Positions 47,901 through 57,649 of a stretch of DNA of 64,000 nt are shown one piece after another. The notes beneath the pieces are model-generated. The model saw only the letters and a list, made by a program, of their open reading frames with translations. It did no database searches and had not been told where the DNA came from. Source of the DNA: Symbiodinium natans (lineage: Eukaryota; Sar; Dinophyceae; Suessiales; Symbiodiniaceae); contig CAJNDS010002809.1 in NCBI GenBank assembly GCA_905221605.1, positions 126,001-190,000 of the forward strand, written 5' to 3'. The translations under genes were made by a program, and so were the position numbers. The first letter of the stretch is position 1; every line of letters begins with the position of its first letter.

Positions 47901-50900
47901 GGAAACCCAGGGACACCGCACATTTGCTGCGACACCTCTTTCAGGCTCTACGGTTCACCCCCCCTCCCTTTCCCCCCGCTCCTAGACGCTACTAGCGACC
48001 GGAGCAGACAGACCATCATCTGGAAGATGGTGTACATGACCAGTAAATTCGGATTGCGAAGTCAAGCATTCGACGGCACATTACCCCAACTCGCAAACCC
48101 TGAGCACAGCCCAAAACAAGCCCTGAAAACCTTCAAGTCCTTCCGTCCCCCAAAGCCGACAGCCTTGAAACCTGACGTGGCTTCCTCTTGAGTATTGGTG
48201 GGCGTAAGAATATATATATATATATATACATATTATTATTATACATACACATATTTATGTACTGTAAACGCATATTACATGTATAATATGGGGGGGTCTT
48301 TTGGAGATACGAACTGGTAAAGAGTCTTAAGCCCCATAAGCCCGAAACCGTAAACCCAAACAAACCTTCCACCAACCCGCCCCAACCCTAGCCCTAAACC
48401 CTAAACCCTAAACCCTAAACCCTAAACCCTAAACCCTAAACCCTAAACCCTAAACCCCGCCCACAAGGCCTGCAAGGCTCTATTGCGAGGAGCCATCAGA
48501 GCGCCCATTTGGTTCGCCAGAGGCACGCGGGTGGTGGGGTTCAGGGTTTAGGGTTTAGGGTTTAGGGTTTGGGGTTTAGGGTTTAGGGTTTAGGATTAGG
48601 GTTTAGGGTTTGGGGTTTGGGGTTTAGGGTTTAGGATTAGGGTTTGGGGTTTAGGGTTTGGGGTTTAAGGGTTTAGGATTAGGGTTTGGGGTTTAGGGTT
48701 TGGGGTTTAAGGGTTTAGGATTAGGGTTTGGGGCTTAGGGTTTGGGGTTTAGGGTTTAGGATGAGGGTTTGGGGCTTAGGGTCTGGGGTTTAGGGTTTAG
48801 GCTTTAGGGTTTGGGGCTAGGGTTTGGGGTTTAGGGTTTAGGGTGCGCGCAGTAGTTGGGGGAGAGGGTGGGGGGGGGCATTGCTTTAGAGTTTAGAGTG
48901 TGAGGGTTGATGGTTTAGGGTGGTTCATAGGGTGGTTTAGGGGCATAGGGTTTGAGTTTTAGGGCTTTAGGGCTTATGAGGAATCAGGATTCAGGGTTTA
49001 GAGCGTGGGATTTTAGGTCTGGAGATGAGGTGTCCTTATAAATCCCTGTAACCCAAAAGGGTATTCTTTTGTTCATGATTAGGTTATCCTAGAGCCCTGG
49101 GTGGCTTCGGTTTCGCCTCCTTTTTCCAAAGCTCGCCCTGTCTTACCCGTTTGTTCCGGTCGTATCACTGCGCTGGTACTGTTGCTGCATCCCCCTAGGT
49201 TTCACTGGAAATGTGTGTCTGTTGTTGCTGGACTTAATCATGTTCATAAGACTGTGAGATGCAGGGTCAAGAGGTGGTTGCTGAGTATGACAGGGCTCTC
49301 AACACGCAATCTCGCGTCTGACATGGCTTCCCTTGCACGCGGGCGCGAAGCTTATGGTTGTCATGCGCCCTTCATCCACAAAAATGCCAGAGGCAGCTTC
49401 ACACTCCTTTGCTCACCTCACCTAAACCCTAAACCCCCAACCCTGTGCCCCCGAGCCTGGTTGACAGTCCCTAAACCCTAAACCCTAAACGCGGGGCGAA
49501 AGTCGACAAAAGCCGTGACAACCACACTTAAGTACAGTTATACTTGGTTAATAATTACCATGAACCTCCAAGTATAAGGGGGAACATCCCAAACCCCCTA
49601 AACCCTAAACCCTAGACCCTAAACCCTAAACCCTAAACCCTAAACCAGCCGTCAACTTCGCAAGGCGAATCAGCAGGGCTTCGAGATGTGGCGTGACCGA
49701 GCTCCGCTAGAACTGCCAGCCCTGCTCAGTGGCGAGCGAGAGGAGGACGGGCCCTGCATGTCTGTATTGTAGGGTTTAGGGTTTAGGTTTTAGGGTTTAG
49801 GGTTTAGGGTTTAGGCAATTAGGGTTTGCTCTTCTTAACCTTACGACCCCTAAACTCTAAGCCCTAAGCTTTGTTGGTTTGGTTTAGGTTTACTTGGGCT
49901 TCAGAGCGAGGGAGGAGGGTGTAAGGTTTGGAGGGTTTCGAGCTTAGGGTTTAGGACCCTGCGCCCTGAACCCTAAACCCTCAACCCTAAATAAACCCTA
50001 AACCTAAACCCTCAGTTGAGCAGCACTTTCCAAACATCACCTAGCCGGCTCCCATCGCAACCGTGCCAGCCCGAGGACCGCCACCGCTACATCCTCCAAC
50101 TCCAAGAGCAGGCTCAAGTGAGGGTTTAGGGTTTAGGGTTTAGGGTTTAGGGTTTAGGGTTTAGGGTTTAGGGTTTAGGGTTTAGGGTTTAGGGTCAGGG
50201 TCCCGTTCCCCCTTTTAATTCTGAGAACCCCGAAAGCCCTCCCCAGCATCGCAGGTAGCCTGCGCCGAGCCGGGCGAAGGCTGATGATGTCCGGGGTCGT
50301 TTCGGGCGTCAACCACGATATTAGGGTTTAGGGTTTAGGGTTTAGGGTTTAGGGTTTAGGGATTAGGGTTTAGGGTTTAGGGTTTAGGGTTTAGGGTTTA
50401 GCTCTGAGGAAGCACTCCGTGGTAGCCCAGTTTGTACCCTTTACACCTTTTTTGGTTCAGGGGTCCCTTATAACGGAACCAACCCCCCAAAAAATCGGCT
50501 GCCTTTCTTAGAATATGGTTACTCGGATACCAGGACTCAGAAGTAAGGCAGGCAGGTTCCTTGAACAGCTGCTGCTGGTCACGGGGAGTGGGCTTCTGTG
50601 TCACACCTACACACACACCAGCTCAGAACTGGATGTCGCATACTCTCTTCGATCTCCGATGGAATGTACATCGCAGCCCAGGCCATATTGGTCTTACAGC
50701 ACCCGAAACACTTCGCAACCTCCCAACCCTAGCCCTAAACCTTCCGGACACTCAAGTACATCCACCCACGCTCCAGTCCCTGTGGACATCGCGGAGCCCC
50801 TTGAGAAGCGCGGCTGTAGCCAGGCGCCAGACAGCCCTTGGGGTGTCGGGTTTATATCACCCTGAACCCTGAACTCGGCGTTGAAACGAAACCCCCAAAT

Positions 50901-51309
50901 TGGGGTCATATACCCTATTCTGCGATAATTCCTACTACGGTAACAATGAACCATAAACCCTTTCAGGGTTCATTTGATCCCCACGATACTTGCTTAGGCG
51001 TTCGGGGCCCACCTTACTCTGAACCTCTCTTCAGAGGTCTCTCTCTCTCTCTTGTGGTAGCAGTTGCGATGTTTGTTATAGAGCCCCCTTTCGAGAATCC
51101 CTATGGAAAAAATGGTTGTGGCATCGCAACACCCAAGCCCAACCCTCAACCCTCAACCCTCACATGAGCGACCGTCAAAATGAGCGTTGATTAGCTTTAG
51201 TAAGGGACGGACATCAGTTTATGGTTTCTTGGCTTTTGATCTGCAGAACGATATGGGACACGCAGAAAACGATAACCCCAACATCCATGTCCTTCAACTT
51301 AACAAGTAA
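44867..51309 (+). CDS. Unrecognised gene(s): about 20 coding islands
   Basis: Islands: 44867-44968, 45440-45495, 45826-45925, 46095-46200, 46301-46385, 46446-46505, 46664-46711, 46837-46915, 47324-47405, 47518-47591, 47712-47797, 47893-47942, 47986-48076, 48477-48541, 49665-49768, 50070-50117, 50247-50321, 50409-50417 with 50539-50577, 50627-50720, 51061-51128 and 51247-51309. All are on the + strand with fitting acceptors. In-frame stops at 46383, 47403 and 51307 may mark more than one gene or wrong borders. Near the end, FVIEPPFENPYGKNGCG and ND...VLQL faintly recall the E-NPFG-NDL segment of bestrophins, too weak to name. Function unknown. Confidence 0.45.
46000..46070. repeat. CCCTAAA array
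   Basis: About 13 units (45980-46071) before the 46095 exon. Confidence 0.95.
46095..46200 (+). CDS. Exon
   Basis: QRVFALRGRRDMVLGGRLLP then CLGEQMNPETNPMPL. Confidence 0.6.
46301..46385 (+). CDS. Exon ending in TAG
   Basis: HLDHLREMASGRELDGPFAD then YTLPSL, TAG at 46383-46385. Possible gene end. Confidence 0.55.
46521..46604. mobile_element. Family F9 inverted repeat
   Basis: GGTCCATGTACCTATATCGT pairs with ACGATAGGTACATGGATCC; loop about 40 bases. Confidence 0.75.
46664..46915 (+). CDS. Two exons
   Basis: KSAQIYLQEHPVSWMI (46664-46711, donor GTATAT) and YQATPIAEVSANKWLQYLVK then SLPYF (46837-46915, acceptor CTTCAG). Confidence 0.6.
47324..47405 (+). CDS. Exon ending in TAG
   Basis: REQDQDPDSRIESLGFLLRL then LQPKGE, TAG at 47403-47405. 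Confidence 0.5.
47518..47797 (+). CDS. Two exons
   Basis: VRPKTLAVRRDVPVARIERL then NGPMV (47518-47591); WDMVRAATPKEILPRSQITR then EHEGMQRR (47712-47797). Confidence 0.6.
47893..48191 (+). CDS. Exon islands within one open stretch
   Basis: CLMETQGHRTFAATPLS (47893-47942), then after a CCTCCCTTTCCCCCCGCTCC-TAG acceptor ATSDRSRQTIIWKMVYMTSK then FGLRSQAFDGTLPQ. The frame stays open to 48191. Confidence 0.5.
48540..48845. repeat. Degenerate TTTAGGG/TTTGGGG array with ATTAGGG units
   Basis: About 40 units. A higher-order pattern GTTTAGGATTAGGGTTTGGG repeats every ~35-42 bases (48590-48790). Confidence 0.9.
49025..49095. mobile_element. Family F4 fragment
   Basis: GTGTCCTTATAAATCCCTGT, AACCCAAAAGGGTATTC and GATTAGGTTATCCTAGAGCC. 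Confidence 0.5.
49531..49592. mobile_element. Chimera: F1 right end fused to F2 right end
   Basis: TTACCATGAACCTCCAAGTA (F1) runs directly into TAAGGGGGAACATCCCAA (F2) with no spacer. Confidence 0.75.
49665..49768 (+). CDS. Exon
   Basis: ANQQGFEMWRDRAPLELPAL then LSGEREEDGPCMSV. Donor TT|GTAGGGTTTAGGG. Confidence 0.65.
50070..50321 (+). CDS. Two exons
   Basis: PEDRHRYILQLQEQAQ with donor GTGAGG (50070-50117); IAGSLRRAGRRLMMSGVVSG then VNHDI (50247-50321). Confidence 0.6.
50409..50577 (+). CDS. 16-codon exon split by an F3 introner
   Basis: 50409-50417 (GAA GCA CTC) plus 50539-50577 read EALRSKAGRFLEQLLL after removal of the element and one ACTC copy. Donor GTCACG. Confidence 0.7.
50418..50534. 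mobile_element. Family F3 introner with duplication ACTC
   Basis: CGTGGTAGCCCAGTTTG at the left, GTTACTCGGATACCAGG at the right; ACTC at 50414-50417 and 50535-50538. Confidence 0.88.
50627..50720 (+). CDS. Exon
   Basis: NWMSHTLFDLRWNVHRSPGH then IGLTAPETLRN after acceptor GCTCAG. Confidence 0.6.
50871..50995. mobile_element. Family F10 element
   Basis: GGGGTCATATACCCTATTCT, AATTCCTACTACGG and AATGAACCATAAACCCTTTC then AGGGTTCATTTGATCC. Confidence 0.65.
51061..51309 (+). CDS. Two exons, second ending in TAA
   Basis: VAMFVIEPPFENPYGKNGCG (51061-51128, after a CT-rich tract) and NDMGHAENDNPNIHVLQLNK then TAA (51247-51309). Confidence 0.5.
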
Positions 51310-51664
51310 CCGCTGCTCACATAAGCCCCAACTTATGAAACGCAGGCATCTACCAGGGCAGAGACTTTCCTCGCCGAAGCCCGAGTTCTTGCGGGGGGGG
51401 GGGGGGCTGGGAGGTTTGGGGGTTTGGGGTTGAGGGTTTAGGGTAATTATGTGGGGGTTTGAAAAAGGGACCACCAAATAGTAGGATCCCCTTATCGTCG
51501 GGCTCGGAATATTTACCAATAATATTCCCTTATGGCCCCTTTATAAATCTACTACGACAACCCCTCCAAACCCAGTTCCAATTTTGAAGGCCCCTATATT
51601 ACCTCTAAACCCCAAACCCTAAACCCTAAACCCTAAACCCTAAACCCTAAACCTTAGGGTTTAG

Positions 51665-51759
51665 TATTCACCAATCATAGATTAGGGCACTTAACGGGCT
51701 TGTAAGTGGGTTGTAAGTACAGTTGTAATTGGTGAATTGGCACCATGAACCTCCAAGTA
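51665..51759. mobile_element. Family F1 element, left end lost
   Basis: CACTTAACGGGCTTGTAAGT core and CACCATGAACCTCCAAGTA right end; ATTCACCAATCA pairs with TTGGTGAATTGG. Confidence 0.75.
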
Positions 51760-51829
51760 GGGGCCCACACACTTTTTTTGCAATGAACCTCCACAATCCC
51801 TCCAGGTCGTTTTGGTTTAGAGGGCTTAG

Positions 51830-52095
51830 GGTTTAGGGTTAGGGTTTAGGGTTTAGGGTTTAGGGTTTAGGGTTTAGGGTTTAGGGTTTAGGGTTTAGGG
51901 TTTAGGGTTTAGGGTTTAGGGTTTAGGGTTTAGGGTTTAGGGTTAGGGTTTAGGGTTTAGGGTTTAGGGTTTAGGGTTTAGGGTTTAGGGTTTAGGGTTT
52001 AGGATTTAGGGTTTAGGGTTTAGGGTTTAGGGTTTAGGGTCTAGGGTTTAGGGTCTAGGGTTTAGGGTTTAGGGTTTAGGGTTTAGGGTTTAGGC
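51830..52095. repeat. Longest TTTAGGG array (~265 bases)
   Basis: About 37 units with only a few variants (TTAGGG, TTTAGGATT, TCTAGGG). Confidence 0.97.
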
Positions 52096-52124
52096 TTCGC
52101 GCTATCTGAATCCTGCACACGCAG

Positions 52125-55100
52125 AGAAGAAGACCAAGGCCTCTCGCCCAACCACAGCGGCCGCGCGCTGAACCTGGGGAGACGCGGGCGTTTCGGGATT
52201 CTGACGTTTAGGGTTTAGGGTTCAGGGTTTAGGGTTTTGAGATTCACCTGAAGGTTTCCGAAACTAGGGGTTTCTCATTGGGGTCTTTTTCTTGAGGAAT
52301 CCTCCTATTTGGGGGTCTATTTTTGGGTCCCTTACGGGCTTAGGCCCTTGATTACCTACTACACGTTGCCCCAGGTTCGCCATCCTCGCAACTGTCGTCA
52401 CAGTTGGAGCAGTGCCGACAGTGACGAGGATGCCCCCCACCCCCAACCATAAAACCCTAAAGCCCTCAAACCTTAGTTACCTCCAAACCTGAACCCTCAA
52501 ACCCTCATAAACCCCAAGCCCTTAAACCTTCACCACCGCCACAACAAAAGGGGGGAGGGGGGGGGCGGGGACACGTTGTGGGGCTGGGGGGCAGTTTTTT
52601 TTTTTGCAAGGTGTGGGGTGACTCAGGGGCTGTACTCTAAACCCGTAAAAACCCGGCAAACTACAAACCCTAGACCTTAAACGGCCGAGGCCGCAGAACA
52701 GGGACGAGGCCTTTGGTGCAACTTTTTGCATTCAAAAGGGCAGGATCAAGGTTCAGGGTTGGTTTAGGGTTTAGGGCTAGGGTTTAAGGGTTGAGGGCTA
52801 GGGTTTAGGGTTTAAGGGTTTAGGTTTAGAGTTTGATGTAGGATTCAGGGCTTAGGGTTTGAGGTTGCGGGGTTAGGCTTAGGCCGCAATCCCCGGCCCG
52901 CGTACCACTACAAACTCCAAATCTCTGAGCTTTCGAAGTTCAGGATCAACATCTGCAAGTTGGCAATCTGACAAGTCCTCATGGTTGGTTCCGGGGAAAT
53001 TAGGATTTCAGGGCAGACTGTGGGTCTAGGGCTTAGGTTTGGAGACTCTGAACCATAAGAGGTGTGCCACAAGATGGAAACACAGGCAACCTTGGGGACG
53101 AAATGAACCCTAGAAGGGTTTATGGTTCATATACCTTAATAGGAACTATAGTAGTATAGGGTATAGAACCCCAATTTTAGAGTTCATTTGGTCCCCAAGG
53201 AAAGGGGCCTACTTGAGAAGCGGAAATATTTTAATCAGCGCAGAATCTGAGAAGTCGTCCTGAAGCGCCCTACGCCTCAAGCCCTGCGGAAAGGAGTGCT
53301 AACCCCCAAGCCCGAAACGCTAACTAAACCCTAAACCCTAAACCTTAAACCCTGAAACCTTAACCCAAAACCCAAAACCCAAAACCCTAAGCTGCAGTCA
53401 GGATCTGCTCGCACCTCATTGGGGCTGCAGAAGTCCCTGCAGATGAAGTGGCAGCAGGAGAAGGCCGGAGATTTTGGTGTTTAGGGTTTAGGGTACCCTG
53501 CTAAACCCTAAACCCTAAACCCCAAACCCTAAACCCTACACCCTACACCCTACACCCTACACCCTAAACCCTAAACCCTAAACCCTAAACCCTAGACCCT
53601 AAACCCCACAAGCTGATGCATTGACTCCCAGATCGCCCAAGCCAACAGCGCCCGCGAGCTCTGCCGGCAGGCGGCCGCAGGACCCGACCCGATTGGAGCT
53701 GGGGATTCAGGGGTTTAGGGTTTAGGGTTTGGGTTTTGGGTTTAGGGTTTAGGGTTTAATTAGGGTTTAGGGTTTAGGGTTTAGGGTATAGGGTTTAGGG
53801 TTTGGGGTTGAGGGTTTTGGGTGTCGGGTTTAGGGGATTTCGGGTTTGGGGGTTTCGGGTTTGGGGTATAGGGTTTATGTAGGGGTTTCGGGGTTTCGGG
53901 GTCTAGGGTTCAGGGTTCAGCGTTTGGGCTTTCGGGTTTAAGATTTAGGGTCTGGGGGGGGGGGGGGGGGGGGGGGGGGTTGAAGGATGCTGGGGTGTAA
54001 GGTTTGAGGCCGGATTTGGGGTGCACAAGTTTTCGACTTCAGATGTCGATGTTTTGGGGGCTCCAGCGTTCGGAGCTTGCCTGGGCTAGGGGGAAGCCAA
54101 AATGGGCATCCGGGGAATCTCCCATGTGCAGTAGCACTGGTTCAGAAGTTCATTATCAGTGGTGACTTCTCCAATTTAATGTCCCCGGGGTCTCGCAAGG
54201 CCCAAAGCAAGGAGACAAAGACCACGGTGGAGCCGGAGATGCCTGTAGAGCAAGACCCAGTGTTGTGTGTTGGTGGATCAGCCTGGCCAAGGATTTCGAG
54301 GAGTCCGAGATTGCAGCGACCAAAACGACCCCAGAGTCACAGTCTGTGGTGGTTCTCAAGCCTGCGATCAAGAGGAAGCCCACCGCGACCACGCCAGCCA
54401 CAAAGCGGATGCCAACGGCGCCCAAAGCGCAGTGCCCAAGACGGAGCGTATGCCGCGCGTACGCCTTGGCTTACCTGTTTGGGTATCCTAAATACTGGGG
54501 GCCGCCTTAAAACACGGATCCCAAACGAGACCATATTCTAGAGAAGTGAGCATGTTGGGGACGGTTGAAAGGTACGATCGTAAACCTCAACAATCAAGCC
54601 CTGTGTCGGTTTCAGGGCTTGTGTGTGTCGGCGGCCTTTCTGAGGGAGCATCGGGCAGTGTAGGGTATAAACACCCCACCCTAAACCCTAAACCCCAAAC
54701 CCCAAACCCTACACCTCAAACCCCAAACCCTACACCCTAAACCCACCGAGTGGATTCAGCACCCCCCCCCCCCCCCCCCCCCCCGCGCCAGAACGCAGCC
54801 ACACCAGCGAGGCGAAAGGCTGGACGCAGTCCTTTCTGGGGTCTCCAGCAGCGCATATTCGTATAGTTTAGGGAACCCTAAACCCTAAACCCCAAACCCT
54901 AAACCCTAAACCCTAAACCCTGAACCTTCATGATATGATTTGCCTGGATCTTCCCCAGGTGCAACAGTTACAAGCCTAGATTGCCAGGCAGAAGGAGCTC
55001 TCGGTGTCAACATTGGTTTGGGGTTTGGGGTTTGGGGTTTAGGGTTTAGGGTTTGGGGTTTGGGGCTTGGGGCTTGGGGCTTGGGGTTTGGGGTTTGGGG

Positions 55101-57364
55101 TTTGGGGTTTGGGCTTTAGGGTTTGGGGTTTAGGGCTTGGGGTTTGGGCTTTGGGGTTTGGGGTCGAGGGTTCAGGTTGTAGTAGCAGCCCCCAAGCCCA
55201 TGGGCACATGGATGCAGGCCGTTCTGCCACGCCTCCCGAGGCGTCTCAGGCTCGGGGCTCGCTTGGGAGTGGGGGTTAGGATTTGGTGTTTAGGGTTTGG
55301 GTTTTTGGGTTTAGAGTTTAAGGTTTAGGGTTCGTTGTTTAGGGTTTGGTGTTCAGGGTTTAGGGTTCATGGTTTAGAGTTGGGGGGTTTCGGGTTTTGG
55401 GGTTTTTGCCTTGTACTAGCAGTCCTTTATGGGGATGATAACAGGAGGTACTCTCCTCCCTACTAAGGACCCTACACCCTAAATCCTAAACCCCAAGCAG
55501 TGGCCCAAAGAAAGCCGACAAACCACAAGCTGTGGAGGTTTCGGGTTTCGGCTCTGGGGTTCGGGGGGGGTGGGGGTTTAGGGTTTGGGGCTTCGGGTTT
55601 GGGGTTTGGGTTTGGGTTTGGGTTTTGGGTTTGGGTTTCGGGTTTATAGAGTCCCGAACGTCCTAGCAATCCCAAACCTTCACGCTCAAGCCACAGTTGA
55701 GGAACGACACCTGGAGGCTAGGGTTTATGGTTTGGGGTTTAAAAAGTTTGGGGTTTAGGGTCTTTTGGTTTTAGGGCTTAGGTTTTTTTTTGGTTAGGGT
55801 TTATGGGTTTTGGGGTTTGGGGTTTTTAGGTTTGGAGTTCCAAGATTTTGGGGATTTGGCTGTAAAGGTTGTAGGGCTTAGGGTTTTTAGGTTTGGGGTT
55901 CCCAGGTTTTGGGGTGTAGGGTTTTTTTTGGGTATGGATCTGTAGGTTTGGGGGTTGAGGCTTTTAGGTTTTGGGGTTTAGAGTCCCTAAACCCTAAACC
56001 CGAAACCCTAAACCTCAGAGAGTTTAATGAGGGTTGCAAGGAGCAAAGGCCGTCTCCAAGCGCCCTGCGACGTCATAGCCCACACAGAGGCTGGGTGGTG
56101 AGCAGCGGCTGAGGATACATGAGGGTTTACGCAAATAGTGGACCCTGATATATATATATATATTATACATATTATATATATATACAGACCGTCTAATAAT
56201 GAATTCCCTTCTCAATAAGGAGCCCTAAACCCGAAACCCTAAGCCCTAACCCCAAACCCTAAACCCAATAAGCCCTATAAACCCCCATAAGCCTACAAAA
56301 CCCTACGACCCCATAAACCCCAGAACCCTACAAACCCTACAAACCCTACAAACCCTACAAACTCTACAAACTCTGCAAACCCTATAAACCCTGTAAACCC
56401 TAAAAAAACCCTCAGCCCCAAACCCCATAAACCCTAAACCCTAAGCAGGCCTGAGCTGCACAGGCCTGAGGAGGTTTATGGGTTTAGGGTTTAGGGTTTA
56501 GGGGCTCGGGTTTTGGGTGCTTGGGGCTGGTGGGCTTCCTTGGGGCTCAGGAGCCCTGCCCGTACCCAAAACTCTGCCCATGGCCCCTGCATTGTCATGG
56601 GGTGTGCGTGGGGTTTAGGGTGTAGGGTTTAGGGTTTAGGGTATATAGGGTTTAGGGTTGTAGGGTTTAGGACGAACATCTCCTGTACGATGGTTACTTC
56701 ACTCTGCGTAGGAATCGCTAAGAGAGGTTCCGTGGACAATCAACTCTAAAATACCTCAACCCCTGGCCTTAAATCCTAAAGCCCCAAGCCGGTAAACCTC
56801 CAAGTTGCAGGCGATGGCTTCTGCAGAGAAAGCTGGAGAGTGCCGTGGAGCAGAGTTGAGGGTTGAGGTCAGGATGTCCCCTGACAGTAACCGTGCTGAA
56901 ATCGGGTTGATTGCTATGGTATGGTTCGAGTTCATATCAAAGCAGGGTGGTAGGGCGCTGGAGTTTTATCTAATCGTCTACTCTGGCACGGCAGCTAAAT
57001 GCGATTAGCCGAAGGTTCAGTTTTCCTGGGTACCATTACACAGCAGGCGCCGGGAGAGCTGTTCCCTTGTTTCTCTTCCGATTCTCCTCAGCCAAGGCTT
57101 CTAAGGGACCCAAGTCCCACGGCACCCTAAGCCCTAAACGTTCCTATGGGGGGGGGGGGGGGTTTACGACAACAAGGGACCCCTAACATAAACCCCCAAA
57201 GAGTAGGGTACGCTTATAACAAGGACCCCAATAAGATACCCCTAAACCCTAAGCCCTAAACCCTAAACCCTAGAATTTCGGAAACCCCCATGTAGACCAA
57301 GAAAAGCGCCGAGCATGCTGTGATTTCGCGCGGAACACGAACTCGAGGCCAAGCCTCCCGTTGA
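52125..57364 (+). CDS. Unrecognised Lys/Thr/Pro-rich gene with stop TGA
   Basis: Islands: 52125-52196, 52697-52750, 52944-53000, 53398-53476, 53632-53700, 54146-54259, 54292-54482, 54616-54657, 54792-54861, 54959-55015, 55190-55260, 56041-56097, 56551-56601, 56811-56918, 57092-57126 and 57302-57364 (TGA 57362-57364). Helical Gln/Lys segments (SLGLQKSLQMKWQQEKAGDF, ARELCRQAAAG) suggest coiled coil. A middle TP/KR-rich part (KPAIKRKPTATTPATKRMPT) looks disordered and nuclear-type. No family recognised; start not found. Confidence 0.5.
52240..52350. mobile_element. Family F5 element
   Basis: AGGTTTCCGAAACTAGGGGT then CATTGGGGTCTTTTTC and GAATCCTCCTATTTGGGGG. Confidence 0.5.
52697..53000 (+). 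CDS. Two exons
   Basis: NRDEAFGATFCIQKGRIK (52697-52750, donor GTTCAG) and DQHLQVGNLTSPHGWFRG (52944-53000, acceptor GTTCAG). Confidence 0.6.
53104..53205. mobile_element. Family F10 element
   Basis: AAATGAACCCTAGAAGGG at the left pairs with AGAGTTCATTTGGTCCCC at the right; AATAGGAACTATAGTAG inside. Confidence 0.7.
53398..53700 (+). CDS. Two coiled-coil-like exons
   Basis: SGSARTSLGLQKSLQMKWQQ then EKAGDF; IAQANSARELCRQAAAGPDP then IGAG. Confidence 0.6.
53953..53980. repeat. Poly-G tract
   Basis: About 24 consecutive G; similar tracts at 2899-2924 and 40826-40848, and poly-C at 39661-39683 and 54763-54784. Confidence 0.9.
54146..54482 (+). CDS. Two exons around a 32-base intron
   Basis: 54146-54259 ends EPEMPVEQDP; 54292-54482 starts DFEESEIAATKTTPESQSVV. 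The 32 bases GTGTTG...CCAAG between them must be removed to keep the frame. A frameshift in a decaying gene is the alternative. Confidence 0.55.
54959..55015 (+). CDS. Exon with an in-frame TAG
   Basis: VQQLQA-stop-IARQKELSVSTL, good acceptor (TTCCCCAG) and donor (TTG|GTTTGG). TAG at 54977-54979 stands where CAG (Gln) would suit the coiled coil. Confidence 0.4.
55410..55470. mobile_element. Family F2 fragment
   Basis: TTGTACTAGCAGTCCTTTAT pairs with CCTACTAAGGAC; outer GGGATGTTCCC ends missing. Confidence 0.6.
56041..56097 (+). CDS. Exon
   Basis: EQRPSPSALRRHSPHRGWV with donor GTG|GTGAGC. Confidence 0.6.
56551..57126 (+). CDS. Three exons
   Basis: ALPVPKTLPMAPALSW (56551-56601); AMASAEKAGECRGAELRVEV then RMSPDSNRAEIGLIAM with donor GTATGG (56811-56918); KASKGPKSHGT after a strong pyrimidine tract (57092-57126). 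Confidence 0.6.
57165..57290. mobile_element. Family F5 element with CCCTAAA patch
   Basis: AAGGGACCCCTAACATAAAC, ACAAGGACCCCAATAAG and ATTTCGGAAACCCCCATGTA; inverse of 25062-25190. Confidence 0.55.
57302..57364 (+). CDS. Terminal exon with TGA
   Basis: KSAEHAVISRGTRTRGQASR then TGA 57362-57364. Confidence 0.55.
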   Translation, partial: KSAEHAVISRGTRTRGQASR

Positions 57365-57640
57365 TGTTCTCTTGCATGGATCCTTGTTGGTGATAATGTT
57401 ACATTTTTATCTTCTTAAATTCCCCAATAAGGCAGATAACTAGTCATTCTTTAGTATGACCCAACAAGGAAGCAGTTGCTTTTTTAGAATAACCCCAACA
57501 AAGGAAGCAGTTGCGTTTAGTAGGGTTCTGGTAGCCGTTGCTGCTTTCCTCCCAGGGAGCCCAACATCTCTCCTACGCAAGGAAGGCAGCGCCTAGCCTA
57601 GTTTGCCTCGAACCCTAAACCCTAAACCCTAAACCCTAAA
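57365..57640. other. Intergenic with 31-base duplication
   Basis: CCCAACAAGGAAGCAGTTGC and CCCCAACAAAGGAAGCAGTT (57460-57520) are near-copies. A short CCCTAAA array closes the interval. Confidence 0.5.
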
Positions 57641-57649
57641 CCCTGTATG

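Noticed and set aside
51061-51309. Bestrophin chloride channel
   Set aside because: FENPYGKNG resembles the ENPFG segment, but no other bestrophin motif was found in the neighbouring exons.
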